The notes below the pieces were generated by a model. That model made no database searches. It worked only from the letters and a program-made list of their open reading frames with translations, and was not told the DNA's origin. From Stenotrophomonas sp. ZAC14D1_NAIMI4_1 (GTDB lineage: Bacteria; Pseudomonadota; Gammaproteobacteria; Xanthomonadales; Xanthomonadaceae), in contig NZ_CP026001.1 of assembly GCF_003086775.1 (NCBI RefSeq), positions 4,616,125 to 4,680,124 of the forward strand: a stretch of DNA of 64,000 nucleotides, in the 5' to 3' direction. A program made the position numbers and the translations under genes. Each line of letters opens with the position of its first letter. The stretch's first letter is position 1. Shown piece by piece: positions 41,550 through 51,800 of the stretch.

Positions 41550-41657
41550 CGCCGTTCTCCTTGAAACACCGCCGCTGCCGTGCACGCGCCAGCGGCTTTT
41601 GCCCGTTGCCGTTGTCCTGTGTGTTGCCCTCCCCTCCCCCATCTCGCCCCCCTACCG

Positions 41658-41867
41658 ATGCCCGGTGAATTCAGTCTCCACGGAGTGTTCGTCCCGACCC
41701 TGCTCGGGTTGATGTTGTTGGCCTACCTGGTCAACAGCGGCCTGCACGCGCTGCTGCAGCGTGCCGGCGCCTATCGCCATGTCTGGCATCCGGCGCTGTT
41801 CAACCTGGCGTTGTACGGGATCGTGCTTGGCCTGCTGTTCCACCTCCTGCGTTGGATGCAATCGTGA
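41658..41867 (+). CDS. DUF1656 small membrane protein (AaeX-like)
   Basis: 69 residues from the ATG at 41658; two hydrophobic segments (about 10-30 and 48-66). The start MPGEFSLHGVFVPTLLGLMLLAY matches the DUF1656/AaeX family, which sits ahead of AaeA-type adaptors. Its function is unknown, probably a small partner of the inner-membrane pump. The next gene's GTG overlaps its stop. Confidence 0.85.
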   Translation: MPGEFSLHGVFVPTLLGLMLLAYLVNSGLHALLQRAGAYRHVWHPALFNLALYGIVLGLLFHLLRWMQS

Positions 41868-42781
41868 ACAAGATCGTGAAGAAGACCCTTCCCATACTGC
41901 TGACCAGCGCAGCGGTGATCGTCGCCCTGCTGGTGCTGCGCCAGCTGTGGGTCTATTACATGGATGAGCCGTGGACCCGTGACGCCCATGTCGGCGCCGA
42001 CGTGGTGCAGGTGGCCCCGGATGTGTCCGGGCTGGTGGAATCGGTGAACGTGGCCGACAACCAGGCAGTGAAGAAGGGCGACGTGCTGTTCGTGGTCGAC
42101 CGCGCGCGTTACCGCATCGCGCTGGAACAGGCCAAGGCCAGCCTGGCCGAGCGCCAGGCGTCGGTGGCGCAGCTGCGCCGCGAGATCGGCCGCGACCGCA
42201 GCCTGCAGGACCTGGTGGCCGCCGAGGATGCCGAAGTGCGCCGGGCCAAGCTGCAGGCCGCGCAGGCCGCGCTGGCCACCGCCCAGGCCGCGGTGGACCT
42301 GGCCGATCTGAACCTGGCCCGCACCGAGGTGCACGCGCCGGCCGACGGCCGGGTCAACGACCGCACCATGCGCGTGGGCGACTACGTGGTGGCCGGCAAG
42401 CCGGTGCTGGCGCTGCTGGATACCGGCTCGTTCCGCATCGATGGCTACTTCGAGGAAACCCGCCTGCGCGGCGTGGCCCCCGGGCAGAGCGTGGACATCC
42501 GCCTGATGGGCGAGTCGACCGCGCTGCGTGGCCACGTGGAAAGCATCGCCGCCGGCATCGAGGACCGCTACCGCAGCAACGGCAGCACCCTGCTGCCGAA
42601 CGTCACCCCGGCCTTCGACTGGGTGCGGCTGGCGCAGCGCATCCCGGTGCGCATCGCCATCGACGAGGTGCCGCAGGGCGTCGAACTGATCGCCGGCCGT
42701 ACCGCCACGGTGACGGTGCAGACCAACAGCAGCAAGCACGCAGACAAGGCCGGCACCACGCCGACACAGGCGGGCCTGTGA
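41864..42781 (+). CDS. HlyD/AaeA-type membrane-fusion adaptor
   Basis: 305 residues from a GTG overlapping the DUF1656 stop; a TTG four codons earlier is less likely. One N-terminal membrane anchor (about 12-32) is followed by the biotinyl-lipoyl half-motifs (VAPDVSGLVESVNVADNQAVKKGD and TEVHAPADGRVNDRTMRVGDYV), the coiled-coil hairpin between them (residues 85-155) and a beta-barrel. It bridges the inner-membrane pump and outer-membrane channel across the periplasm. Confidence 0.9.
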   Translation: MNKIVKKTLPILLTSAAVIVALLVLRQLWVYYMDEPWTRDAHVGADVVQVAPDVSGLVESVNVADNQAVKKGDVLFVVDRARYRIALEQAKASLAERQASVAQLRREIGRDRSLQDLVAAEDAEVRRAKLQAAQAALATAQAAVDLADLNLARTEVHAPADGRVNDRTMRVGDYVVAGKPVLALLDTGSFRIDGYFEETRLRGVAPGQSVDIRLMGESTALRGHVESIAAGIEDRYRSNGSTLLPNVTPAFDWVRLAQRIPVRIAIDEVPQGVELIAGRTATVTVQTNSSKHADKAGTTPTQAGL

Positions 42782-44247
42782 ACACCACCCTGCCCCGTCT
42801 CGGCCTGATCGTTGCGCTGGCCAGCCTGGCGGCCTGCAAGACCGTCGGCCCGGATTACGCCCTGCCGGAAGGCTCGGCCTTCAAGCGCCCGGAGGCCAAC
42901 GCCGCCTTCATCGACACCCGGAACCCGGACGTCGCCGCCAACCAGGCACTGCCCGACCGCTGGTGGTCGCTGTACAACGACCCGGTGCTGGACGGCCTGA
43001 TCACCCAGGCGCTGCGTGACAACGTCGAACTGAAGGCCGCCGATGCGCACCTGCGCCGCGCCGCCGCCGTGTACGAACAGGCGATGGATGCCGGTGGCTT
43101 CGAGTACGAGGCCGAGGCCGGGGTCAGCCGCGCGCAGCTGTCGGCCGAAGCCTTCCTGCAGGAGCACGAACTACCGGTGATCAACCTGGCCGACGGCAAG
43201 TTCGCCGCCAGCTACCAGTTCGACCTGTTCGGCAAGCTCAAGCGCGGTGCCGAAGCCGCCCACGCCGACGAACAGTCGGTGGCCGCCGCACGCGACCTGG
43301 CCCAGGTGAGCGTGGTGGCCGAGGTGGCCGACAGCTACCTGGAAATCTGCCACGCCAACCACGAACTGCACGTGGCCGAACATTCCCTGCAGCTGCAGCA
43401 GCGCAGCCGCTCGGTCACCCAGCGCCTGATCCAGGCCGGCCGCGGCACGCCGCCGGAGCTGGCCCGCGCCAACGCGCAGGTCGCCCTGCTGGAAGCCGCG
43501 CTGCCGCCGCTGCGCGCGCAGCGTTCGGCCGCGGCCTATTCGCTGGCCGCCCTGCTGGGCCAGACCCCCGGCCAACTGCCGGCCGGGGTGATCGACTGCG
43601 CCGACGCGCCGCGCCTGGCCCAGCCGCTGCCGGTGGGTGATGGCCGCGCCCTGCTGCAGCGCCGCCCCGACATCCGCCAGGCCGAGCGCAAGCTGGCCTC
43701 GGCCACCGCGCGGATTGGCGTGGCCACCGCCGAGCTGTACCCGGACATCCGCCTGGGCGCCTCGCTCGGTGCCGCCGGCCTGCTGGAGGACTTCGGTACG
43801 CCGATGACCCAGCAGTGGTCGATCGGCCCGCTGATCTCCTGGACGCTGCCGTCCTCGGGCACCCACGCGCGCATCCACGCCGCCGAGGCCGGTGCCGATG
43901 CTGCGCTGGCCGAGTTCGACCATGCCGTGCTGCAGGCCCTGCGCGAGACGCAGACCGCACTGGACCGCTACGCGCAGGACCTGCGCCGCCTGCAGTCGCT
44001 GCGCGAAGCCCAGCAGCAGGCCGCACTGGCCGCCGAGCAGAACCGCCGCCTGTACCAGGGCGGACGCACGCCGTACCTGTCCAGCCTGGATGCCGACCGC
44101 AGCCTGGCCACCAGCGATGCCACCCTGGCCGCTGCCGAGGCGCAGGTCTCGCGCGACCAGATCCATCTGTTCCTGGTGCTGGGTGGCGGCTGGCAGGCGA
44201 CGGTCGCCCCGGCCGCGCCCGCCACCGCACAGGCCACGGCGAAGTAA
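42778..44247 (+). CDS. NodT-family outer-membrane efflux lipoprotein
   Basis: 489 residues from a GTG overlapping the adaptor stop (GTGA). It carries a lipoprotein signal with lipobox LAAC near residue 20, then two repeats of the TolC/OprM fold (LLQRRPDIRQAERKLASATARIGVATAELYPDIRL is the usual signature region; here shown across two repeats). It forms the outer-membrane channel of the tripartite pump. Separated by three bases from the FUSC gene. Confidence 0.9.
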   Translation: MNTTLPRLGLIVALASLAACKTVGPDYALPEGSAFKRPEANAAFIDTRNPDVAANQALPDRWWSLYNDPVLDGLITQALRDNVELKAADAHLRRAAAVYEQAMDAGGFEYEAEAGVSRAQLSAEAFLQEHELPVINLADGKFAASYQFDLFGKLKRGAEAAHADEQSVAAARDLAQVSVVAEVADSYLEICHANHELHVAEHSLQLQQRSRSVTQRLIQAGRGTPPELARANAQVALLEAALPPLRAQRSAAAYSLAALLGQTPGQLPAGVIDCADAPRLAQPLPVGDGRALLQRRPDIRQAERKLASATARIGVATAELYPDIRLGASLGAAGLLEDFGTPMTQQWSIGPLISWTLPSSGTHARIHAAEAGADAALAEFDHAVLQALRETQTALDRYAQDLRRLQSLREAQQQAALAAEQNRRLYQGGRTPYLSSLDADRSLATSDATLAAAEAQVSRDQIHLFLVLGGGWQATVAPAAPATAQATAK

Positions 44248-44250
44248 GCC

Positions 44251-46290
44251 ATGAACGCGCTGACCGACCGCCAGGCCTGGCTGTTCTCGATCAAGACCTA
44301 CCTGGCCGCGGTGGCCGCGCTGTACATCGCCATGGCCGGCAACCTGTCGCGCCCGTACTGGGCGATGGGCACGGTGTACATCGTCAGCCAACCGCTGCTG
44401 GGCCCGACCCGGGCCAAGGGCGTGTACCGCATCGTCGGCACCCTGGTGGCCGGCCTGGCCACCCTGCTGGTGCTGCCGGCACTGGTGGAAACGCCCCTGG
44501 TGCTGAGCGCGGCGATGTCGATCTGGCTGGCCGCCTGCCTGTTCCTGGCCCTGCTCAACCGCGGCCCGCGCGGCTATGCGTTCCTGCTGGCCGGTTACAC
44601 CACCGCCTTCATCGGCTTCCCGGCGGTGACTTCGCCGGAGACCATCTTCGACACGGTGGTGGCGCGCAGCGAAGAGATCATCCTCGGCACGGTGGTAGCG
44701 GTGCTGGCGGCCTCGCTGCTGTTCCCGGCCTCGGTGCAGCCGATGCTGCGCACGCGCATCGGCAACTGGATGGAGGATGCGTCGCAGTGGTGCCGGCAGA
44801 TCCTCGAGCGCGGCCGTGCCCATGCCCCGCGCAACCGCCTGGCCGCCGACCTGGTGCAGTTCGAGGCCCTCATCGAGTTCCTGCGCCGCGATGATCCGCG
44901 TCATGCCGGTGGGGCCATTTCGATGGAACGCCTGCGCGAGCGCATGCTGCTGTTGCTGCCGGTGCTGTCCTCGATCGCCGATCGCCTGAGCGCGCTGCGC
45001 AGCGATGGCCAAACACTGCCGGAAGGCCTGCCTGCGCTGGTCGATGACATCCACGACTGGATCGACACACCCGCCAGTGCCAGCGACTACGCCCGCCTGC
45101 GCGCGCGCATCAGTGCGCTGAAGCCGCAGGTGGACAGCGACCTGCAGCACCTGCAGCTGGCCAGCCTGCTGCTGCGCCTGGAGGAACTGGTGGACCTGTG
45201 GCAGGACTGCCGCACCCTGCAGCACGCGATCGACCACGGCACCGCGCCGCTGGACCGCGCGCACTACCGCATCCGCACCGAACGCGTGGCCACCGACAAG
45301 CATGTCGACTACGGCATGGCGCTGTTCTCCGCACTCAGCGCCGGCGTGGCCCTGATGAGCTACTGCGTGCTGTGGATCGGCCTGGGGTGGGAAGGTGGCG
45401 GCAACGGCGCGATGATGGCGGCGGTGACGGCGGCCTTCTTCGCTGCGCAGGACGATCCGGCACCGAGCATGGTGTCGTTCCTGGTGTGGGCCATCGTCGC
45501 CTCGCTGGTAGCCGGCGTGTACCTGTTCGGCGTGTTCCCGGCCGTGCACGACTTCGGCCTGCTGGCGCTGGTGCTGGCGGTGGCGTTCCTGCCGCTGGGG
45601 CTGTTGCTGCATCACCCCAAGAGCGCGCTGTTCGCACTGCCGCTGACGGTGAACCTGGCCGCCCTGCTGAGCCTGCAGAACACCTACAGCGCCAACATCC
45701 AGAGCTTCCTCAATTCGTCCATCGCCATGTTCATCGGCATCGGCTTTGCAGTGGTGATGACCCGCCTGTTCCGTTCGGTGGGTGCCGAGTGGACCGCGCG
45801 CCGCCTGGTGCGGCAGGGCTGGAACACGCTGGCTGAGGCCGCCGAAGGGCGCGGCCAGCAGGACCGCCAGCGCTTCGCCGCGCGCATGCTCGACCTGCTG
45901 GGCCTGCTCGCCCCGCGCCTGGCGGCGACGCCGGAAGGCAGCGACATCGCCTCGGTGGACATGCTCAACGAGGCGCGCATCGGCCTGAACATCCTGCAGC
46001 TGCGCCGCGCCCGCCTGGAACTGCCCGAGCGCAGCCGCGAGGCGGTGGAGCACATCCTGGAAGAGATCGCCGCGCATTACCGCCGGCAGATCGCCGCACG
46101 CCACCCGATTGCCGCGGCCGAAGCCCTGCGCGAGCGCCTGGACACGTCACTGGGGCGCGTGGGTGGCGTGGCCGCCTGCAAGGCACGCGATGAAGCACTG
46201 ATGGGCCTGATCGGCCTGCGCTTTGCGCTGTTCCCGGAAGCGAAGGCGCTGGCGCCGGGGTTGGCGGACGCCGAAGCACCGTCGGTGTGA
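44251..46290 (+). CDS. FUSC-family inner-membrane efflux transporter (AaeB-like)
   Basis: 679 residues with two blocks of membrane segments (about 15-165 and 355-510) and two soluble domains, the AaeB/fusaric-acid-resistance (FUSC) architecture. With DUF1656, adaptor and outer-membrane channel it completes a proton-driven pump for aromatic carboxylic acids or similar hydrophobic acids. S. maltophilia has a described FuaABC fusaric-acid pump, but that is under a LysR regulator; this cluster has MarR, so I do not equate them. Confidence 0.88.
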   Translation: MNALTDRQAWLFSIKTYLAAVAALYIAMAGNLSRPYWAMGTVYIVSQPLLGPTRAKGVYRIVGTLVAGLATLLVLPALVETPLVLSAAMSIWLAACLFLALLNRGPRGYAFLLAGYTTAFIGFPAVTSPETIFDTVVARSEEIILGTVVAVLAASLLFPASVQPMLRTRIGNWMEDASQWCRQILERGRAHAPRNRLAADLVQFEALIEFLRRDDPRHAGGAISMERLRERMLLLLPVLSSIADRLSALRSDGQTLPEGLPALVDDIHDWIDTPASASDYARLRARISALKPQVDSDLQHLQLASLLLRLEELVDLWQDCRTLQHAIDHGTAPLDRAHYRIRTERVATDKHVDYGMALFSALSAGVALMSYCVLWIGLGWEGGGNGAMMAAVTAAFFAAQDDPAPSMVSFLVWAIVASLVAGVYLFGVFPAVHDFGLLALVLAVAFLPLGLLLHHPKSALFALPLTVNLAALLSLQNTYSANIQSFLNSSIAMFIGIGFAVVMTRLFRSVGAEWTARRLVRQGWNTLAEAAEGRGQQDRQRFAARMLDLLGLLAPRLAATPEGSDIASVDMLNEARIGLNILQLRRARLELPERSREAVEHILEEIAAHYRRQIAARHPIAAAEALRERLDTSLGRVGGVAACKARDEALMGLIGLRFALFPEAKALAPGLADAEAPSV

Positions 46291-46297
46291 TGCGATC

Positions 46298-46320
46298 CGC
46301 CGGGCTTGGCCCGGCGCTAC
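46298..46320. repeat. REP-like hairpin
   Basis: GCCGGGCTTGGCCCGGCGCTAC, ending in the GTAG complement, lies 8 bases after the FUSC stop. Confidence 0.7.
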
Positions 46321-46357
46321 CATCGTCATCCCATGGCCATGCCAACAGGACGGTTCA

Positions 46358-46756
46358 ATGAGTTACGACATGATGGTGTTCGAGGCCAGCGCGGCCCCGC
46401 GCGACGCAGCGGCCTTCATCGCCTGGTTCGAGAAACAGGCGGAATGGGGTGAGAACCACGAGTACGACGACCCGGCGGTGAGCAGCCCGGCGCTGCAGGC
46501 GTGGTTCGCGGAGATGGCACAGGAATTCCCGCCGATGAACGGGCCGCTGAGCAACGACGATGACGATCGTGCCGAGGTGACCGACTACAGCATCGGCCGC
46601 CAGGTGATCTACGGCGCGTTCGCCTATTCGGTGGCCGAGCGTGCGCATGGGCGCGTGCAGGACCTGGCCGAGAAGCACGGCGTGGGGTTCTTCGACCTGA
46701 GTGCCGATGAAGCGGCGATCGTGTTTCCGGACGGGCTGGTGTTGATCGCGGAGTAG
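46358..46756 (+). CDS. Conserved hypothetical protein, 132 residues
   Basis: Starts MSYDMMVFEASAAPRDAAAF. It is soluble, acidic and rich in aromatic residues, with no signal or membrane segment. Blocks such as YDDPAVSSPALQAWF, FPPMNGPLSND and VTDYSIGRQVIYGAFAYS look family-conserved, and I have the impression of widespread homologues of unknown function. A longer upstream frame crosses the REP hairpin and is Arg-rich, so it was rejected. Nothing nearby suggests a role. Confidence 0.75.
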   Translation: MSYDMMVFEASAAPRDAAAFIAWFEKQAEWGENHEYDDPAVSSPALQAWFAEMAQEFPPMNGPLSNDDDDRAEVTDYSIGRQVIYGAFAYSVAERAHGRVQDLAEKHGVGFFDLSADEAAIVFPDGLVLIAE

Positions 46757-46788
46757 GTGTGGCGGCAGGGCTGCGCCCTGCACCTGCG

Positions 46789-46976
46789 GTAGTGCCGGCC
46801 GCTGGCCGGCAACCTCAACGGCAAAAGCGGGTTTCCTGAGGGATGGCGCTCTGCTTTGGTGGGTGCCGACCGTTGGTCGGCACGGGGTCGGATATCGATG
46901 TCTGACAGATGTGTCGACCAACGGTCGACACCCATCAACAGCCGCAGTTGCCAGTAGATCCACGCCATGCGTGGAT
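46789..46976. repeat. Four different REP-type hairpins in a row
   Basis: GTAGTGCCGGCCGCTGGCCGGC is at 46789-46811, and GTGCCGACCGTTGGTCGGCAC at about 46862-46882. GTGTCGACCAACGGTCGACAC is at about 46911-46931, and GTAGATCCACGCCATGCGTGG starts at 46954. Each is a distinct subtype; two carry the GTAG head. They lie between the hypothetical gene and the end of recD. Confidence 0.85.
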
Positions 46977-46977
46977 G

Positions 46978-47018
46978 GGGGTCAGAGCCCGTTCCCGCCG
47001 GGAACGGGATCCGACCCC
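46978..47018. repeat. Palindrome overlapping the 3' end of recD
   Basis: GGGGTCAGAGCCCGTTCCC pairs with GGGAACGGGATCCGACCCC around a central CGCC, ending at about 47018. The dyad covers the recD stop codon and its last dozen codons. Confidence 0.75.
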
Positions 47019-48847
47019 GCTTCGGCACCCAACCGCCAGGCCAATCCACCGAGGCGGCTCGCGTGCCGCTTCAACGCTGCCACCAGCACCTCTTCGCTGG
47101 CGGCTACATGCAGGCGCTGGCGGGCGCGGGTGAGACCGGTGTAGACCAGTTCGCGTGACAGCACGCGGCTGTCCTGGCGCGGCAGCTGCAACCACACTTC
47201 ATCGAATTCCGAGCCCTGCGCCTTGTGCACGGTCATCGCGAACGCGCTCTCGTGCGCGGGCAGTGCGGCCGGGTGGAACGCGCGCGGCTGTTCGGCGGTA
47301 TCGCCGGGGAACCACGCCACCATCGCGCCGCTGGGGTCGCGCAGGCAGATGCCGATGTCACCGTTGAACAGGCGATGGCGGTAGCTGTTCTCGGTCACCA
47401 GCAGCAGCCGGCCCTGGAAGTAGCCGGGGGTGTTGCCGGCCAACAGCTGTTCGATGCGGCTGTTGAGCCCGCGTGCCCCCTGCGGGCCTTCGCGCAGGGC
47501 GGTCAATACGCGCAGGCGGCCAGCCTGCTGCAGCGCGCGGCCGGGATCTTCCGCTTCGGCCAGCGCGCGCCAGTGCGAAAGCAGGTGCTCGCGTTGCCCG
47601 CGCAGCGGGTCAGCATCGTTTTCATGGAAGCTGACACCGGACAGGCTGCCGCCACGCAGCAGGGCCAGTGCCGTGCGGCTGTCGCCCTCACGCACGGCCT
47701 GCGCCAGCGGCGCCAGCTGCAGTGCATCGCTTTGCCTGTAGCCACGCTGCAGCTGCACGCGGCGGCCGGCGAAGGCGCCTGGCGCGGCCTGCGGCTGCAG
47801 GGTCGGCGCCGCCAGCAGGCCGTGCAGGGCCTGCGCATCATCGGCGCGCGTACCGGTGCCATCGCCACTGGCGCGCAGGATGGCGCTGAGCACATCGCCG
47901 GCTTCTACAGAGGGCAGCTGGTCAGGGTCACCCAGCAGGATCAGCCGCGTGCCGCTGGCGATGGCGTCGACCAGCTTGGCCATCAGCGGCAGGTCGATCA
48001 TCGACGCTTCGTCGACCACCACCACATCCACCGGCAGCGGGTTGTCGGCGTGGTGGCGGAAGCGCGGCGAATCGGGGATGACACCCAGCAGGCGATGCAG
48101 GGTAGTGCCGGTGCCCGGCAACGCGGCGCACAACGCCGGATCGAGGCCCTCTTCCTGCAGGCGCTGCACGGCCAGGCGCAGGCTCTCGGCCATGCGTTCG
48201 GCGGCACGCCCGGTGGGCGCGGCCAGTGCGACCTGCGGCACCGGCTCGCCGGCATGCAGGGCCTGCGCGGCCAGCAGCAGCAACAGGCGCGCGATGGTGG
48301 TGGTCTTGCCGGTGCCGGGGCCGCCAGTCACCAGCGCCAGCGGATGGCGCAGGGTGACACCAGCGGCGCGGGCCTGGTGGTCTTCCTGCGCCGCGGCAGC
48401 GGGAAACAGCCGCGCGAACAAGGGTGCCAGCGCCGCCATGTCCGGTGCCGGCAACGGGTGGCGGCCGATGCGCTGCAGTCCTGCCGCCAGCTGCCGCTCG
48501 TATTCGCGGTAGCGGCGCAGGTACAACAGGCCGTTTTCCAGCACCAGCGGTGCCTCGTCGGCAGCAGCGTCGGGGTCCTCCGGCTGCGCCACCCACGGCG
48601 AAGCCTGCAGCTGGGCCAGCCACTGCGCCGGCGCGGGCCAGGCCTGGAAACCTTCCAGCACGCGCTGCGGCTGTGCCGGATCGAACGCGGCATGGCCCTG
48701 CGATACCGCCAGCGATGCCAGTGCGGCGGCAACCGCCACGCCATCGGGCGTGTCCTCGCGCAGACGCCGCAGGCTGGTGGCCAAGGCATGGTCGAGGGTG
48801 CGCAGATGACCGCCGCGGTAAAGCTGCTGCAGCAGGGTGGCGCTCAT
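46982..48847 (-). CDS. recD: Exodeoxyribonuclease V subunit RecD
   Basis: 621 residues. RecD is the fast 5'-3' helicase of RecBCD. Walker A is GGPGTGKTTT with Lys181; further helicase motifs include VVVDEASMIDLPLM, LLGDPDQLPSVEAGDVL and the C-terminal AMTVHKAQGSEFDEVWL. Its ATG overlaps the recB stop. The last residues (GSDPVPGGNGL) are coded by one arm of a palindrome (about 46978-47018), so a REP-like element has supplied the C-terminus. Confidence 0.95.
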   Translation of the reverse strand: MSATLLQQLYRGGHLRTLDHALATSLRRLREDTPDGVAVAAALASLAVSQGHAAFDPAQPQRVLEGFQAWPAPAQWLAQLQASPWVAQPEDPDAAADEAPLVLENGLLYLRRYREYERQLAAGLQRIGRHPLPAPDMAALAPLFARLFPAAAAQEDHQARAAGVTLRHPLALVTGGPGTGKTTTIARLLLLLAAQALHAGEPVPQVALAAPTGRAAERMAESLRLAVQRLQEEGLDPALCAALPGTGTTLHRLLGVIPDSPRFRHHADNPLPVDVVVVDEASMIDLPLMAKLVDAIASGTRLILLGDPDQLPSVEAGDVLSAILRASGDGTGTRADDAQALHGLLAAPTLQPQAAPGAFAGRRVQLQRGYRQSDALQLAPLAQAVREGDSRTALALLRGGSLSGVSFHENDADPLRGQREHLLSHWRALAEAEDPGRALQQAGRLRVLTALREGPQGARGLNSRIEQLLAGNTPGYFQGRLLLVTENSYRHRLFNGDIGICLRDPSGAMVAWFPGDTAEQPRAFHPAALPAHESAFAMTVHKAQGSEFDEVWLQLPRQDSRVLSRELVYTGLTRARQRLHVAASEEVLVAALKRHASRLGGLAWRLGAEAGSDPVPGGNGL

Positions 48848-51800
48848 GCGCGGGCTCCGATGGCGCGCGCGACCAGTTCGGCATGGGCGGCGTCGCCACC
48901 GGCGAACAGCGCGTCCAACCCATCCACCAGCGCCGGCGCGAAGCGGTCCACGTGCACGCCATTGCCGTCGCCATCCAGGCCGCGGCAGAACAGGTAGCGG
49001 ATGCCGCCCATGTCGCGCACGTAGTCGTAGGCACCGCCCAGGCGGAAGCGCAGCCAGCGGTGCAGGGCCACGGTGTAGATCAGCGCCTGCAGGTCGTATT
49101 CGCTGTGGCGCATGGCGATCTGCAGCAGGTCCGGGCTGTAGCCCGGCAGACGGTTGGATTTGTAGTCGAGCACGTACCAGCGCCCATCGCGCACATAGGT
49201 GAGGTCGATCTTGCCGGTCATCAGCCCTTCCAGCCGGCGGCGCAGGCCGAAACCACGACGCGCGCTGGAAATGCCATGGGCGTGCAGCAGCTGCAGCAGT
49301 GCCGGCACGGCGGTCGGTTCGATCGCGAAGTGGAATTCGATTTCGGCGCGGCGCTCGCCTTCGCCCAGGCTGTGCAGGGCACCGCCTTCAGGCAGCGCGA
49401 CGGTGAGCGTGTGGCCAACCAGCGGCACCAGCACCGCCACGCCGTCGTCGAGGTCCTCGTCGGCATAGCCTTCGTCGTGCAGCGCCTTGCGCAGCAGCTC
49501 GGCCTGCCCATCGGGCGCGGCTTGGTCGGGTGTCCAGCCGCCCCACGCGGCGAAATCGACGTTCTCCAGCGCCTCGTGCAGGACGTTGCCGAAGCGGCTG
49601 CCCATGAAGCGCGGGTCCAGCGGCGCGGCTTCGGTGGCAGCGGGTTCGGGCAGGGCCGGTTCCAGCGGCAGCTCCGCGCCGGCCGGCTCATCGGCCGCGG
49701 GCGACGGCAGTTCGGTCGCAGCAGCTTCGATGTCATTGCCGGCATCGGCATGTGCCAGCTGGGTGAAGCTGTACACCCACCAGTCGTGCGGCACGCGCCG
49801 GGTCAGGCCACGCACGGCCGGCAGTTCACCCTCCTGTTCCACCGGCAGCTGCGGCAGGCGCAGCACCGGCTCGCTGTCGTCGATTTGCACATCGGCGTGC
49901 GCGCGCAGCCCCTGCAGATCGCCCAGCAGCGGTGCCAGGCGGGTCTTGCCCAGTCCGGCGAGGTCGCCGATGGCGATCCACAGCGCATGCTCGGCGCGGG
50001 TCAGGCCGACGTACAGCAGGCGCGCATCCTCGGCGCGCTGCTCGCGGTCGCGCTGCCCGCTGGCTGCATCCCAGGCCTCGTCCTTGTCCAGCTTCCAGTG
50101 CAGCTGGCGCTCGCCGCCCACGTGCACGGTGCAGTGCGCGGCGTTGTTGGGTGCGCCACCGTCGATGCCAACGAACGGCAGGTAGACCAGCGGGTACTCC
50201 AGGCCCTTGCTCTTGTGCAGGGTGATGATCTGCACGCGGCGCGCATCCGACTCCAGCCGCAGCAGCTGCTGTTCGTCGTTCTGGTCGGCATTGGCCATCT
50301 GCCCCTGCAGCCAGTCCAGCAGGCCATGCATGCCCAGCGCCTGCGCGGAGGCTTCCTGCAGCAGTTCGCCCAGTTGCAGGTAGTTGGTCAGCCGGCGCTC
50401 GCCATCGATCAGCGCCAGCAGGCGCTCGCCCTGTGCGGCGCAGACATCGGCCACCACGGCGAACGGGCCGCCGCGCTGCCAGCGCTCGCGCCAATGCAAC
50501 AGCTGCGCCTGGAACGCACGCTGCAGGTCACCCTCGCGTTCCATGCTGGCGATCGCGCTGGCCCGCTGGCCGAGCAGCACCGTCGCCAGCGCCGCGCGCA
50601 GGCGGCCTTCGTCGGCCGGTTGCAGCAGGGCCAGCAGCAGCGCGCGCAGATCGCGCGCCTCGCTGGTGGAGAACAGGCTCTGCTTGCCGGCTGCCACCGC
50701 CGGAATGCCCACCGCCGCCAGCGCGCGCTGCACCAGCGTTGCCTCGCGGTGCGAGCGCACCAGCACGGCGATGTCACCGGGCTGCACGGGGCGGCCGCGC
50801 AGGATGGCGGTGCCGGCGCGCGCGTCCAGCAGGGTCTGGTGGATGTCCGCCACGCAGGCGTGGGTGGCGGCGGCACGCGAGGCGTCGGCGCTCAGCGCCT
50901 TGTCGCCGTCGCTGCGCAGCACGCGCAGGGTCAGTGCCGGCGCCGCTGCACCGTCGCGCTGGTAGTCGTCGTCGCTGCGCACGCCACCGGGACGGACCGG
51001 CTCGAAGCCGATGCCCGCCTCCAGGAACGCGTCGTCGCCGCCGTTGTCGTACAGCGCCTGCAGCGCGCGCAGCACCGAGGGCCGCGAACGGAAGTTCTGG
51101 TCCAGCGGCGGTGCCGGCCGCGCGGCCTGCTTGGCCTTGAGGTAGGTGTGGATGTCGCCGCCACGGAAGCCGTAGATCGCCTGTTTCGGGTCGCCGATCA
51201 GGAACAGCGCCGGTGGCAGGCCCAGCTGCTGCACCTCCGGCGAATCGCCGAACACGGTGTGGAAGATGCCCCACTGGCGATCATCGGTGTCCTGGAATTC
51301 ATCGACCAGGGCGATGCGGTACTGCTGGCGCAGCTTGCGTACCAGCTCCAGCCGCTGCGAGCCCTCCAGTGCATGGGCCACGCCGTCGATCAGGTCGTCA
51401 TAGGTCTGCACGCGGCGCGTGCGCTTGAGCGTGGCCAGGCGCTGGGTGGCTTCCTCGCGCAGGGCGTGCAGGAAGTTCAGCGCCGCGGCGCGCAGCCACT
51501 GCTCGCGCTGGGCCAGCAGGGCCACGTAGCGCTGCAGTGGGGCCTGCAGCTGCGAGGACGGCGTGCGGTCGGCGAACTTCTTGTTGGTCTTGGCCACCAG
51601 TGCATCGGGCAGCAGCGCCGGCAGGCGGTCGCTGGACAGCAGTTCGGTGGCATCGCCACGCCCGGCCCAGGCCAGCAGCTGCCGGCCCAGCGGATGCAGC
51701 CAGCCCAGCTTGTAGGAAACGCCGTTGATCCACTTGTTGTCGACGGCCTCGCACAGGTCGAGGAAGAACTGCTCGCCATGCTCGCGCACGGCCATCGACA

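Noticed and set aside
43171..46104. 977-codon minus-strand open frame opposite the efflux genes
   Set aside because: Same shadow composition; both genes on the plus strand are complete and recognised.
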